Shown: positions 43,313 through 54,621 of the stretch, in pieces | How the letters are laid out: every line of letters starts with the position of its first letter | Position numbering within the stretch: the first letter of the stretch is position 1 | Source of the DNA: Streptomyces achromogenes | GTDB lineage: Bacteria > Actinomycetota > Actinomycetes > Streptomycetales > Streptomycetaceae | Direction: 5' to 3' | DNA: 64,000 nucleotides | NCBI RefSeq assembly: GCF_030816715.1 | Contig: NZ_JAUSYH010000001.1 | Location: 2,852,001-2,916,000 of the forward strand | Translations under genes and position numbers: made by a program | Notes under the pieces: generated by a model | What the model saw: the letters and a program-made list of their open reading frames with translations, nothing else | Told to the model about the DNA's origin: nothing | Databases searched by the model: none

Positions 43313-44818
43313 ATGCCCCGCACACCGTCCCGACGTACCGTTCTGCGCGGACTCACGGTCACCGGAGCGGCAGTGGCCGCCTTCGACACCGCGTCCCGCT
43401 CCTGGGCCGCGACCGCCGCCGAGTCCGAGACCGCCTCCTCCGCGTCGGCGACGTCCACGACCCTCGCCAAGGTCCCGCGGCTGGACGGAACGCTCCTCAC
43501 GGACGCCTCGTCGCTCACCGCCGCCGCCGACGACTACGGGCACATCGTGCACCGCCGCCCGGCGGCGGTCCTGCGCCCGGGCTCGGTGCGCGACGTCGTC
43601 GCCATGGTTCGCTTCTGCAACGACCACCGGCTGCCGGTCGCGCCGCGCGGCCAGGGGCACTCCCCGTTCGGCCAGGCGCAGGCCGAGGGCGGCCTCGTCA
43701 TCGAGACCGCCCCGCTCTCGGGCATCGGCTCCGTGAACACGGCGTCCAGGACGGTCACCGTGGGCGCCGGCGCCAAGTGGAGCGCGGTCGCCCGGGCCAC
43801 CCTCGCCCAGGGCCTGACCCCTCCCGTGTTCACCGACTACCTCGAGCTCTCCGTCGGCGGCACGCTGTCCGTGGGCGGCCTCGGCGGCCAGGCCCACCGG
43901 GTCGGCGCCCAGGTCGACAACGTGACGGAACTGCAGGTCGTCACCGGCGCGGGCGAGCTGGTGCGCTGCTCACCTTCCCGGCGGGCCGACCTCTTCCGTG
44001 CCGTCCTGGCCGGCCTCGGCCAGTGCGCCGTCATCGTCGAGGCCACACTGCGCCTGGTGCCCGCGCCCACGACGGTCCGCCGCTACCAGCTGACCTACGG
44101 CGACCTGGCGACCTTCCTCGACGACCAGCGCGTCCTCGTCCGGGAGGGCCGCTTCGACTACGTCGAGGGCCAGGTCCACGCGGACGCCGCCGGCACGTTC
44201 GGCGTCCACGTCCTGGAGGCGGTGGCCTACGGCCCGCCGGTCGGCCCCGCCCCCGACGACGCGGCTCTGCTGCGCGGCCTGCGCCACGACCCGGCCACCG
44301 TGCAGATCGCCGACCAGCCCTACTACGACTTCCTCGACCGCCTCGCCCCCGTCATCGCGGCCATGAAGGAGGCGGGCATCTGGGGCTTCGCCCACCCGTG
44401 GCTGAACCTGATGCTCCCCGGCGCCTCCGCCGCGGCGCTCGGCGCGCAGGTGCTGAACGGGCTCACCCCGGCGGACGTCGGCCCCGGTGCCGTCATCCTC
44501 TTCTACCCCCTGCTGCGCGACCGCCTCACCACCCCGCTGCTGCGCACCTCCGACGACGAGATGTCGTACCTCTTCGACATCCTGAGCGCGGCCGCGCCCG
44601 ACGACACGACCGCCGTCGACCGCCTCCTGGCGGTCAACCGCTCCGCCTACGACACGGTCGCCGCGGCCGGTGGCACGCATTACCCCGTCGGCAGCATCCC
44701 CCTCACCCCCGCGGACTGGCAGGCCCACTTCGGGCCGGCGTGGGCAGGCCTGCAGTCGGCCAAGTGCACCTACGACCCGCGGGGAATCCTGGTCCCGGGC
44801 CAGGGCATCTTCGACTGA
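43313..44818 (+). CDS. Tat-exported FAD oxidase, cytokinin-dehydrogenase-like
   Basis: 501-residue secreted flavoprotein. SRRTVLRGLTVTGAAVAAF is a twin-arginine signal. The FAD-binding (PCMH) domain has VLRPGSVRDVVAMVRFCNDHRLPVAPRGQGHSPFGQ, where His 116 aligns by pattern with the covalent-FAD His of plant cytokinin dehydrogenases (GRGHS), and SVGGTLSVGGLGGQAHRVGAQVDN. The C-terminal half (YPLLRDRLTTPLLRTSDDEMSYLFDILSA) also resembles cytokinin oxidases. ATG at 43313 follows GAGAGG; GTG at 43301 is an alternative. The substrate could be a cytokinin or another amine or alcohol. Confidence 0.85.
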   Translation: MPRTPSRRTVLRGLTVTGAAVAAFDTASRSWAATAAESETASSASATSTTLAKVPRLDGTLLTDASSLTAAADDYGHIVHRRPAAVLRPGSVRDVVAMVRFCNDHRLPVAPRGQGHSPFGQAQAEGGLVIETAPLSGIGSVNTASRTVTVGAGAKWSAVARATLAQGLTPPVFTDYLELSVGGTLSVGGLGGQAHRVGAQVDNVTELQVVTGAGELVRCSPSRRADLFRAVLAGLGQCAVIVEATLRLVPAPTTVRRYQLTYGDLATFLDDQRVLVREGRFDYVEGQVHADAAGTFGVHVLEAVAYGPPVGPAPDDAALLRGLRHDPATVQIADQPYYDFLDRLAPVIAAMKEAGIWGFAHPWLNLMLPGASAAALGAQVLNGLTPADVGPGAVILFYPLLRDRLTTPLLRTSDDEMSYLFDILSAAAPDDTTAVDRLLAVNRSAYDTVAAAGGTHYPVGSIPLTPADWQAHFGPAWAGLQSAKCTYDPRGILVPGQGIFD

Positions 44819-45260
44819 CAGAACAGGCACGAGCACGGGGGCCGGGGCCGGGGGCGGGGGCGAGGCACAAAGGCAGGGGGCAGGGGGCAGGGGGAGGCGC
44901 CATGCGGCGCGGCGCGGCGCTGGGGCCGCAGGGGTTGCAGGGGCGAGGCAGCGCGGGCCCCAGGGCCCGTGCGCAGCCCCGGGGCCCGGCCCGCCTCCGG
45001 CAGCGGGCTGCGGGCGCAACCCGGGGCCCGGCCCGCAGCCGGCGGCGGGCGGCGGGGCGGCAGGCGGCAGGCGGCAGGCGGCAGGCGGCAGGCGGCGGCC
45101 CCTCGCCTCCTCCCCACGCGGGGTGTGCGGAACAACCCCCATTCAGCCGCGCCCCGCCCGGCCCACCTGAAAAGGCGGCCCCCTCCGCGCGCCCGCACGA
45201 TGCGTAGGGAGGCCTGCCGACCGGCGGCCCCCACGGTCTGTGCTCTCGGGAGGACCTGCC
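44819..45260. other. GC-rich low-complexity intergenic region before mbl
   Basis: About 440 bp with no supported gene. It contains GGGGCAG/GGGGCGG runs, two similar blocks around GGGGCCCGGCCCGC and a CAGGCGG tandem array. Open frames in all directions arise from the extreme GC and repetition. Confidence 0.6.
45061..45095. repeat. CAGGCGG heptamer tandem repeat
   Basis: Five perfect CAGGCGG copies in a row. Similar but scattered units occur after the trypco1-like gene (about 43078-43140), so the sequence type is locally frequent. Likely to vary in copy number between strains. Confidence 0.9.
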
Positions 45261-46298
45261 ATGACCGCCAGTCTGGAGCAGCTGCGCCGCTGCCACTTCG
45301 CCGTCGACCTGGGAGCGGCGCGGACGCGGGTCTATGTGAAGGGTGCCGGGCTGGTCGTCGACCAGCCGTCCGCCGCCGCCGTGAACACCCGCACCGGCGC
45401 GCTGATCGCGGTCGGCGAGTTCGCCGAGAAGATGACCGGGCGCACCCCGCACTACATCCGTGTGGTGCGCCCGGTCTCCGGCGGCACGGTCGTCGACATC
45501 GAGATGGCGCAGCGCATGCTGCGCCATCTCATCGGTGACAAGATCCGCCGTCAGCTGCGCCGCAAGCCGTTCCTGCGGGCCGCCGCCTGCACCCCGCACG
45601 ACGCCGACCCGCTCGCCCAGCGTGCCGCGATCGAGACCCTGGTGGGCCTCGGATCCCGGCGCGTCGAGCTGGTCGACACCCTCATCGCCGCCGCCGTGGG
45701 CTGCGGGCTGCCGGTCGAGCGGCCCGAGGCCACCATGATCATGGTGTGCGGGGCCGCCGCGACCCAGGTCGCCGTCCTCTCCCTCGGCTCGATCGTGACC
45801 GCCGAGCGCATCCCGGTCGGCGGCGAGGCCGTGGACCACGCGATCGTCCAGCATCTTCGCCACGAACACGAGTTGATGCTGCCCAGCCAGTCCGTACGGC
45901 CGCTGCAGCTCGCCCTCTCCGGCAACGGCCTCACCCCGCAGGGCCCCGCGTCCACCGAGATCCACGGACGGGACGTCGCGACGGGCCTCGCCCGTTCCGT
46001 GCAGGTCGACACCGCGGCGGTCCGCGACGCCATCGAGACCCCTTTGACCGCGGTCCTGGACGGCATCGGCAGGGTGCTGCGGGAGTGCCCGCCCGACCTG
46101 GTGGCCGACCTCGCCGACCGCGGGATCATGATGGTCGGCGGCTCCGCTCTGCTGCCCGGCTTCGACCAGATGCTGCGGCAGGCCACCGGGATGCCGGTGC
46201 ACATCGCCGAACGCCCCGACATCTGCGCCGCCCAGGGCCTGGGCGCGATGCTGGAGGGCAAGATCGAACCGCTGACCCTGGACCCGCTGGGCGCCTGA
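45261..46298 (+). CDS. mbl: MreB-like cytoskeletal protein Mbl
   Basis: 345-residue actin-fold ATPase. CHFAVDLGAARTRVYVKGAGLVVDQPS is the phosphate-1 region (DLG), VRPVSGGTVVDIEMAQRMLRHLI follows as in MreB, and GIMMVGGSALLPGFDQML supplies the adenosine motif. In S. coelicolor Mbl (SCO2451) works with MreB in spore-wall assembly. The usual phosphate-2 motif is altered (MVCGAAATQVAVLSLG instead of DIGGGTT), so ATP hydrolysis may differ from MreB. ATG at 45261 follows GGGAGG. It stands alone, with a terminator after it. Confidence 0.9.
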   Translation: MTASLEQLRRCHFAVDLGAARTRVYVKGAGLVVDQPSAAAVNTRTGALIAVGEFAEKMTGRTPHYIRVVRPVSGGTVVDIEMAQRMLRHLIGDKIRRQLRRKPFLRAAACTPHDADPLAQRAAIETLVGLGSRRVELVDTLIAAAVGCGLPVERPEATMIMVCGAAATQVAVLSLGSIVTAERIPVGGEAVDHAIVQHLRHEHELMLPSQSVRPLQLALSGNGLTPQGPASTEIHGRDVATGLARSVQVDTAAVRDAIETPLTAVLDGIGRVLRECPPDLVADLADRGIMMVGGSALLPGFDQMLRQATGMPVHIAERPDICAAQGLGAMLEGKIEPLTLDPLGA

Positions 46299-46336
46299 GG
46301 CGACTCGGGATCCCCTCGCGCCGCACGCCCCGCTGC

Positions 46337-46358
46337 GGGCGCCTCGCTCCAGGCGCCC
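46337..46358 (+). terminator. Hairpin after mbl
   Basis: GGGCGCCT and AGGCGCCC form a perfect 8-bp stem around CGCTCC, about 38 nt after the mbl stop. No U-run follows, as is common in Streptomyces. Confidence 0.5.
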
Positions 46359-46473
46359 CGGCGGTGCAGCCATCCAACGGCCCCAGCGACCCGGCGGCCC
46401 CACGGCTTTACCCGGGTCACATGTGCGAAACCTTGACGATCACCTGGCCGGGTGCCACGATTCCGGCGCCGCC

Positions 46474-46489
46474 ATGTTTACGTAAACAT
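46474..46489. promoter_or_regulatory. LacI-type operator 1 upstream of the frameshifted GH5 gene
   Basis: ATGTTTACGTAAACAT is a perfect 16-bp palindrome with a TACGTA centre, located 88 nt before the start. A closely related palindrome precedes the second GH5 gene (52061-52080), and a LacI regulator gene lies between the two. Confidence 0.7.
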
Positions 46490-46540
46490 CCGCCACCGCA
46501 GGGCCGCCTCGGGGGTGCCGCGGGTCCACCGCGGAGCTCG

Positions 46541-46556
46541 ATGGTTGCGTAAACAT
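46541..46556. promoter_or_regulatory. LacI-type operator 2 upstream of the frameshifted GH5 gene
   Basis: ATGGTTGCGTAAACAT matches operator 1 at 14 of 16 positions and lies 20 nt before the start, 67 bp centre-to-centre from operator 1. Paired sites suggest co-operative or looping repression. Confidence 0.6.
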
Positions 46557-46576
46557 CGTCTCGAAAGGGCACGTAG

Positions 46577-47657
46577 ATGCGCAAGTCCCCCACCGCAGCG
46601 TCCTCCGTCTCCCCCCGCCTGCGCGCCGCCTTCGCCGCGGTCGCCGTCGCCGCCGTCACGGGCGCGACCCTGGCCGGCAGCCCGGCCTCCGCCTCCCCCA
46701 CCGCCCCCGCCTCCCCGGCGCACGGATCCCGGCCGGCCGCCGACACGACCCAGTTCAAGGGCGTGAACTGGGCAGACCCGCGCGACAACTTCGCCGACGA
46801 CTACCTGCAGCTGTCCGGCCTGTCGACCAAGGACACCTACCGGCAGACCTACGCCAAGGCGAGCCGGATCATCGCCGCGTTCCGCGCGAACCTCGGCGCG
46901 AACACCGTGCGGCTGCCGGTCAACCCGTACACGGTCAACGGCGCGTACTGGAAGTCGTACCGCGGAGTCATCGACGCGGCCTCCGACCAGGGCTTCAAGG
47001 TCATCGTCTCCTACTGGGAGGGCACGGGCGCCCAGAAGGACGGCTTCATCGACGACGAGGCCGCCTACTGGCCGATGTGGAACACCGTCGTCAAGACGTA
47101 CAGGAACGACAAGCGCGTCTACTTCGAGCCGATGAACGAGCCGCACGGCTACACGGACGCCCAGTGGGCCGACATCGCGGCGAAGTGGCTGTCGACGTAC
47201 TCCAAGCGTCTTCGTCAGCGGCGCCGGCTACAACGACCACGTCACCACGGTCTGCGCGGACCCGCGCCTGAAGGGCACGTACCTCTCCCTGCACCACTAC
47301 GGTTTCTGGAAGGACTACGCGACCTACGACCAGTGGGTGGCCGACCTGAAGGTGCGCATCGGCGACTGCGCGAGCCGTACCGTCGCGGACGAGTTCGGCG
47401 CCCCGATGACGACCGGTCTGAACTACAACGTGAAGACGCCGGACGACAACTTCGTCAACTTCATCCAGGCCGTCACCGACACCTTCCGCGAGCTGAAGAT
47501 GGGCTCGGTGTACTGGCCGGGCCTGCGCACCGACGACATCTACTCGGTGCAGACCCTCGTCGGCCCCGCCGCCCGCCCCTGGCTGGCCACCACCAACCAG
47601 TCCGGCGCCGACCGCCTCGCCTGGGCCTGGGGCCGCGGCAAGCCGGTCGAGAACTGA
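46577..47657 (+). pseudogene. Secreted GH5 endoglucanase-like gene, frameshifted near 47205
   Basis: Signal peptide (LRAAFAAVAVAAVTGATLAGSPASA) then a GH5 domain: [46 protein letters not shown] and the acid/base Glu in [17 protein letters not shown]. After KWLSTYS the frame is lost; the correct frame resumes as VFVSGAGYNDHV and contains the nucleophile Glu in VADEFGAPM, ending GRGKPVEN at 47657. Against the paralogue at 50461-51945 about five residues are also missing at the junction, so a small deletion rather than a single-base error is likely. As written, the enzyme would lack its nucleophile and be inactive. Confidence 0.85.
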
Positions 47658-47728
47658 CCCCAGGGCGGCCCGTCCACCCCGCTCCCCACCCCCGTCCACC
47701 ACCCCCGCTCCCCCCACTCCCCCCACCC

Positions 47729-47768
47729 CGGAGGCTCCGTCCCGACGCTCGTCGGTGCGGAGCCTCCG
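47729..47768 (+). terminator. Hairpin after the GH5 gene
   Basis: Arms CGGAGGCTCCG and CGGAGCCTCCG pair perfectly, enclosing a smaller stem (CCGAC-GCTC-GTCGG). It ends 28 nt before the next start codon. Confidence 0.75.
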
Positions 47769-47796
47769 CGGCCTGACAGGAAGTAGGTTCCGAGCC

Positions 47797-48723
47797 ATGA
47801 CGAACGACCCGAACGATTCGAACCGGACGAATGAGGCGGAGAAGGTGAACGAGGCGCCCGTACGCATCGGCGTCATGTACGACCGCGACTGGGCGCCCGA
47901 GGGTCTGCCCGGGTTCGCGCGGGAGGCGGAGGCGCTCGGCGTGGACGACCTGTGGGTGGTCGAGGATCTCGGATGGAACGGCGGGGTGTCCGCGGCCGCC
48001 GTGGCGCTGGGAGCCACCGAACGCGTCCGGGTCGGCATCGGCATCGCCCCCGCCCCGCTGCGCAGCCCGGCGCTGCTGGCCATGGAACTGGCCACGCTGG
48101 CCCGGGTGTTCCCCGGACGGCTGGTCGCCGGGATCGGCCACGGGGTGCGGGAGTGGATGGAGTCGGTCGGCGTCGCACCCCGGTCGCCGCTGGCCCTGCT
48201 GGAGGAGACGATCACCTCCGTGCGCGCGCTGCTGCGCGGCGAGCGGGTCGAGCTGGACGGCCGTGAAGTGCGCCTGGACGGAGTCGCGTTGGTGCATCCG
48301 CCGGCCCAGGTCCCGCCGGTGGTCGCGGGCGTCGTCCGCCCCCGCTCCCTGGAGCTCGCCGGACGGGTCGCGGACGGCGTCCTGATCGCCGAGGGCCACG
48401 GGCCGGGCGACCTGGAGAACACCCGGGCCCTGATTGCCAAGGGCGGCACCGGCCCCGAGCACACGCTGACCGTGCTGTCGTTCACCTGCGTGGGCGACGA
48501 CACCGACGAGGTCGCGCGCACCCTGCACCCGCACACCGAGGGCCACGGCGCATGGCTCGGCCGCCCGCAGGACGAGGTGTTCACCGTCTCCGGCACACCC
48601 GCACAGGCCGCCGACGACGTCCGCGCCCTGCACGCCTCCGGCGCGGACACCGTCGTCCTGCGTGTCGTCGGCCCCGAGCCGCTCGGGCAGCTCGCGGCGC
48701 TGCTGGCGTCCCTCGGGCGCTGA
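47797..48723 (+). CDS. LLM-class flavin-dependent oxidoreductase
   Basis: 308-residue luciferase-like monooxygenase, probably F420- or FMN-dependent. VRIGVMYDRDWAPEGLPGFAREAEALGVDDLWVVEDLGWNGG and VRVGIGIAPAPLRSPALLAMELATLARVFPGRLVAGIGHGVREWM are diagnostic. The barrel continues with LLEETITSVRALLRGERV. ATG at 47797 gives MTNDPNDSNRTNEAEK, a hydrophilic leader before the first strand; a later start is possible. It is cytoplasmic, and substrate and co-transcribed partners are not apparent. Confidence 0.85.
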   Translation: MTNDPNDSNRTNEAEKVNEAPVRIGVMYDRDWAPEGLPGFAREAEALGVDDLWVVEDLGWNGGVSAAAVALGATERVRVGIGIAPAPLRSPALLAMELATLARVFPGRLVAGIGHGVREWMESVGVAPRSPLALLEETITSVRALLRGERVELDGREVRLDGVALVHPPAQVPPVVAGVVRPRSLELAGRVADGVLIAEGHGPGDLENTRALIAKGGTGPEHTLTVLSFTCVGDDTDEVARTLHPHTEGHGAWLGRPQDEVFTVSGTPAQAADDVRALHASGADTVVLRVVGPEPLGQLAALLASLGR

Positions 48724-48890
48724 GGCCGGGAACTCCCGGCCGCCGCCCGGACGTTCCCCCGCACAGGATCGCGGGCAGGACGGTCCGTGCACGTCCAGAC
48801 AGTCCGCATGCGTACGGTCACACCAGAACACACCAGAACACACCCAAACTCATCTGTACATATCTGGACACGGAGAGAACGGGGACAGGG

Positions 48891-49239
48891 ATGGCGCGGG
48901 TGCTGGTCATCGGCGGCGGGATCGCCGGCTCCGCGGCGGCGCTGGCGCTGCGGAAGGCGGGGCAGCGGGCCGTCGTGCACGAGGCGCACCCCGACTCCGC
49001 CGAAGACGTCGGCGCGTTCCTCACCCTCGCGAGCAACGGCCTGCGGGCGCTCGCCCAGATCGACGCGTCGGACGCGGTGACCTCCCTCGGCTTCCCGCTC
49101 ACCTCGATGCGCGTCGTGGACGCGACCGGCACGGCTGGACGCCCATCCCGGGCGCTTCGACCGCGTCGTGTTCACCGTGTTCGGCGAGGACGACGAACAG
49201 GCCTACCGGCACGTCCTCGGCGAAGGCGGCCGGCCCTGA
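48891..49239 (+). pseudogene. Fusion of a monooxygenase N-terminus and a macro-domain-like C-terminus
   Basis: ATG 48891 (after GGGGACAGGG) begins MARVLVIGGGIAGSAAALALRK and runs to VVDATGTAG, the first quarter of an FAD-dependent monooxygenase. Near 49131 the sequence switches to another frame that reads LDAHPGRFDRVVFTVFGEDD and then EQAYRHVLGEGGRP followed by a stop at 49239, resembling the end of a macro-domain (ADP-ribose-binding) protein. Both genes are thus truncated by one deletion. Macro-domain identity rests on a short segment and is tentative; the flavoprotein part is clear. Confidence 0.65.
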
Positions 49240-49361
49240 CCCACGGTCGTACGCGTCCCGCACGACCGGGCGGCCCGGACCTCGCGCCGCGGACCCCCGG
49301 GGAGTGGGCCTAGGCTGTCGTCAGGGCCCGGGAAACAGGGGAAGCAAGGAAACAGGGGATC

Positions 49362-50423
49362 ATGGCGATGGGGGAAAGGTCCAGGTCCGGACGGCCCCGG
49401 CCGTCGATGGCGGACGTCGCCCGTCACGCCGGTGTCGCGCCGCAGACGGTGTCGCGCGTGTCCAACGGCCACACCAACGTCGACCCGGCGACCAGGCAGC
49501 GGGTCGTGGAGTCGATGCAGGCGCTGGGCTACCGGCCGAACGGAGCCGCGCGCGCGCTCAAGAGCGGCCGGTTCAACACGATCGGCGTCATCACCTTCAC
49601 GCTCAGGACGTTCGGGAACACGCGCACGCTCGACGCCATCGCCAAGGAAGCCGCGCTCGCCAAGTACGCGGTCACCCTCATCCCCGTGCCGGACCCGACG
49701 ATGGGCAGGCTCTCCGGTGCCTACGACCGGCTCAGCGAGGCGGCCGTCGACGGGGTGATCCTCGTCTTCGAGGCCCATCTCCTGGACGACGCGGAGTTCA
49801 GTCTCCCGCCGGGGGTGCCGATGGTGGTCGTCGACTCCGACACCGGCCCCGGCTACACCGTGGTGGACACCGATCAGGCGCAGGGCGCCCGTCAGGCGAC
49901 GGAACACCTGCTGGAACTCGGCCACCGGCAGGTGTGGCACATCGCCGGCCCCCCGACCTCGTTCTCCGCGGCGCATCGGGTCGAGTCCTGGCGGCGCACC
50001 CTGGAGGAGGCCGGCGCCGTCCCGCCCCCGGTCCTGTACGGCGACTGGACCACCCGCTCCGGATACCTGCACGGGCTGACTCTGGGGCGGCGGCCGGAGG
50101 TCACGGCGATCTTCGCCGCGAACGACCACATGGCGCTCGGCGTCATGCGTGCCCTGCACGAGCTCGGCCGCCGGATTCCCGAGGACGTCAGCGTCGTGGG
50201 GTTCGACGACATGGAGGAGACCCAGGCTTTCTGGCCGCCGCTGACCACCGTGCGGCAGGACTTCGCCGCGGTCGGCCGGCTCAGCCTGCAGAAGCTGCTG
50301 ACCAAGATCGGCCGGACCGGACCCGACCTGGTCGACAAGACCCTGGTCCCGACCCGGCTGATCGTCCGCGCGAGCACGGGAGCGCCGCCGCCCTCGCCGG
50401 AAGGCGAAGGACGGCGGCGCTGA
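49362..50423 (+). CDS. LacI-family regulator, likely controlling the GH5 genes
   Basis: 353-residue repressor. HTH at about 16-70 (SMADVARHAGVAPQTVSRVSNGHTNVDPATRQRVVESMQALGY) then a sugar-binding core with VFAANDH-like IFAANDHMALGVMRALHELG and VVGFDDMEETQAFWPPLTTVRQDFAAVG. ATG at 49362 follows AGGGG. It lies between two GH5 genes, each preceded by a TTACGTAA-type palindrome, and is convergent with the second. The role of cello-oligosaccharide-responsive repressor is inferred by analogy with CebR-like regulators. Confidence 0.9.
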   Translation: MAMGERSRSGRPRPSMADVARHAGVAPQTVSRVSNGHTNVDPATRQRVVESMQALGYRPNGAARALKSGRFNTIGVITFTLRTFGNTRTLDAIAKEAALAKYAVTLIPVPDPTMGRLSGAYDRLSEAAVDGVILVFEAHLLDDAEFSLPPGVPMVVVDSDTGPGYTVVDTDQAQGARQATEHLLELGHRQVWHIAGPPTSFSAAHRVESWRRTLEEAGAVPPPVLYGDWTTRSGYLHGLTLGRRPEVTAIFAANDHMALGVMRALHELGRRIPEDVSVVGFDDMEETQAFWPPLTTVRQDFAAVGRLSLQKLLTKIGRTGPDLVDKTLVPTRLIVRASTGAPPPSPEGEGRRR

Positions 50424-50460
50424 CCGGTACGGCGACCGGCGCGGTCCTCGGGCGCAGGAG

Positions 50461-52950
<2,490 letters not shown>

Positions 52951-52963
52951 CGATATTTCGGAC
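52951..52963 (+). promoter_or_regulatory. Candidate IclR-type operator upstream of GH43-CBM42
   Basis: CGATATTTCGGAC matches 11 of 13 positions of CGATATATCGAAC and lies 134 nt before the start codon. CGAAC half-sites occur at 52932-52936 and 52940-52944. Confidence 0.5.
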
Positions 52964-53096
52964 AACTTGCCTCGGCCGCATGGGACTCGGCCGCGCAGGT
53001 TTCCCGGCCCGAGGACCGCGACGGCATCCCCGCAGTACGCGACAGCGGTCACCGCCAGGCCGACGGAGTCATTCCGCAGAACCGACAGGAGACGAC

Positions 53097-54527
53097 ATGT
53101 CCGCGCTGCGCGCACGGCTGTCGGCGATATTGCTCGCCGCGTGCCTGCTCTTCACAGGCCAAGCCCTCACCTCGCCGCAACCGGCCGCCGCCGCCGACCC
53201 CGGCTACCTGATGGTGCACTTCACCGGGGAAGGGTCCACCAACCAGCAGATGTACCTCTCGCACAGCACGGACGGCGTGCACTGGAACGACCTCAACGGC
53301 GGCGGCATGGTCCTGCGCTCCACCGTGGGTACGAAGGGCGTGCGCGACCCCGCGTTCGTGAGGTCCCCCGACGGCAGCAAGTACTGGATCATCGCGACCG
53401 ACCTGTGCATCTCCTGCGGACAGAGCTGGAGCCAGTCCATCAACGACGGCAGCCGCAACCTCGTGGTGTGGGAGTCGACGGACCTGGTCACCTGGTCGCA
53501 GCCGCGGCTGCTGAACGTCGCCGGCGCCATCCCCGACGGGCGCAACGCGTGGGCGCCGGAGGCCATCTGGGACCCGGCCAGCAACGACTACATCCTGTAC
53601 TGGGCGACGAACGTGCCCCTCAACGGCGCGACGAAGCACCGCATCTTCTACGCCCACACCAGCGACTTCCGCACCATCAGCACCCCGCAGATCTACATCG
53701 ACCGCCCCGGCGCCCAGGAGATCATCGACACCCAGATCATCGAGGTCCCGGCCGGTGTCGGCAACTACCGCTACGTGCGGGCCTCCGGCGACGGTCAGAT
53801 CACCCTCGAGGGCAGCAACTCGATCCTCGGGACGTGGACCAACCTCGGCAACCTCTCCGGCATCGGCCTGACCGGGTCGATGGTCGAGGGCCCGATGTGG
53901 ATGAAGTTCAACGGCACCAACAAGTGGGCGCTCTACCTCGACCAGTACGCCACCAGTGGCGGCTACATGCCGGTCCTGACGACCGACCCGTCCGACCCCG
54001 CCGCGTACCAGAAGCAGACGTCGAGCAGCTACAACATGGGCGGCACGAAGAAGCGCCACGGCTGGATCATGAACCTGACGGCCGCCGAGGAGAGCCGCGT
54101 CCTCGCCCGCTGGCCCAACACCCCGGCCAACCGGCTCCAGTCGTACAACTTCCAGGACCGGTACGTGCGGCACACGAACATGGACGTGCGCATCGACCAG
54201 AACGTCACCAGCGAGGACGCCAAGTTCCGGATGAGGCCCGGCCTGGCCGGCACCGGCACCGTCTCCTTCGAGTCGGTGAACTTCCCCGGGCACTTCCTGC
54301 GCCACTCCAACTTCGACTTCCAGCTGGCCTACAACGACGGCACCGCCCAGTTCGCCGCGGACGCGACCTTCCGCCAGGTCGCCGGACTCGCCGACTCCAC
54401 CTGGTCGTCCTTCCAGTCGTACAACTACCCCGACCGCTACATCCGCCACTACGCCTACGAACTGCGGCTGGACCCGATCACCAACGCGACCGGCCGCAGC
54501 GACGCCACCTTCCGCGTCACGAGCTGA
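53097..54527 (+). CDS. Secreted GH43 enzyme with AbfB (CBM42) arabinose-binding module
   Basis: 476-residue exported hydrolase. Signal peptide LSAILLAACLLFTGQALTSPQPAAA, then GH43 blades with VRDPAFVRSPDGSKYWIIAT (Asp), APEAIWDPASNDYILYWAT and VEGPMWMKFNGTNKWALYLDQ (Glu). Residues about 335-476 form an AbfB module with RLQSYNFQDRYVRHTNMDVRI, SFESVNFPGHFLRHSNFDFQL and SFQSYNYPDRYIRHYAYELRL, the threefold repeat that binds arabinofuranosyl side chains. ATG at 53097 follows AGGAGA. A role in trimming arabinoxylan or arabinan is likely; linkage specificity is open. Confidence 0.9.
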   Translation: MSALRARLSAILLAACLLFTGQALTSPQPAAAADPGYLMVHFTGEGSTNQQMYLSHSTDGVHWNDLNGGGMVLRSTVGTKGVRDPAFVRSPDGSKYWIIATDLCISCGQSWSQSINDGSRNLVVWESTDLVTWSQPRLLNVAGAIPDGRNAWAPEAIWDPASNDYILYWATNVPLNGATKHRIFYAHTSDFRTISTPQIYIDRPGAQEIIDTQIIEVPAGVGNYRYVRASGDGQITLEGSNSILGTWTNLGNLSGIGLTGSMVEGPMWMKFNGTNKWALYLDQYATSGGYMPVLTTDPSDPAAYQKQTSSSYNMGGTKKRHGWIMNLTAAEESRVLARWPNTPANRLQSYNFQDRYVRHTNMDVRIDQNVTSEDAKFRMRPGLAGTGTVSFESVNFPGHFLRHSNFDFQLAYNDGTAQFAADATFRQVAGLADSTWSSFQSYNYPDRYIRHYAYELRLDPITNATGRSDATFRVTS

Positions 54528-54535
54528 CCCGACCC

Positions 54536-54569
54536 GCATGCCGGCGCTCCGCAGCGAGCGCCGGCATGC
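54536..54569 (+). terminator. Hairpin after GH43-CBM42
   Basis: GCATGCCGGCGCTC and its exact complement form a 14-bp stem with loop CGCAGC, 8 nt after the stop. The next gene starts 52 nt later, so some read-through may supply it. Confidence 0.85.
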
Positions 54570-54621
54570 CGCGCCACGCACTCCGAACCCACCGCATCAG
54601 TGCCCGATGGAGGTCACCTCA

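Noticed and set aside
44822-45234. Possible CRISPR-like array before mbl
   Set aside because: The units are contiguous 7-mers with no spacers, simple GC-rich slippage.
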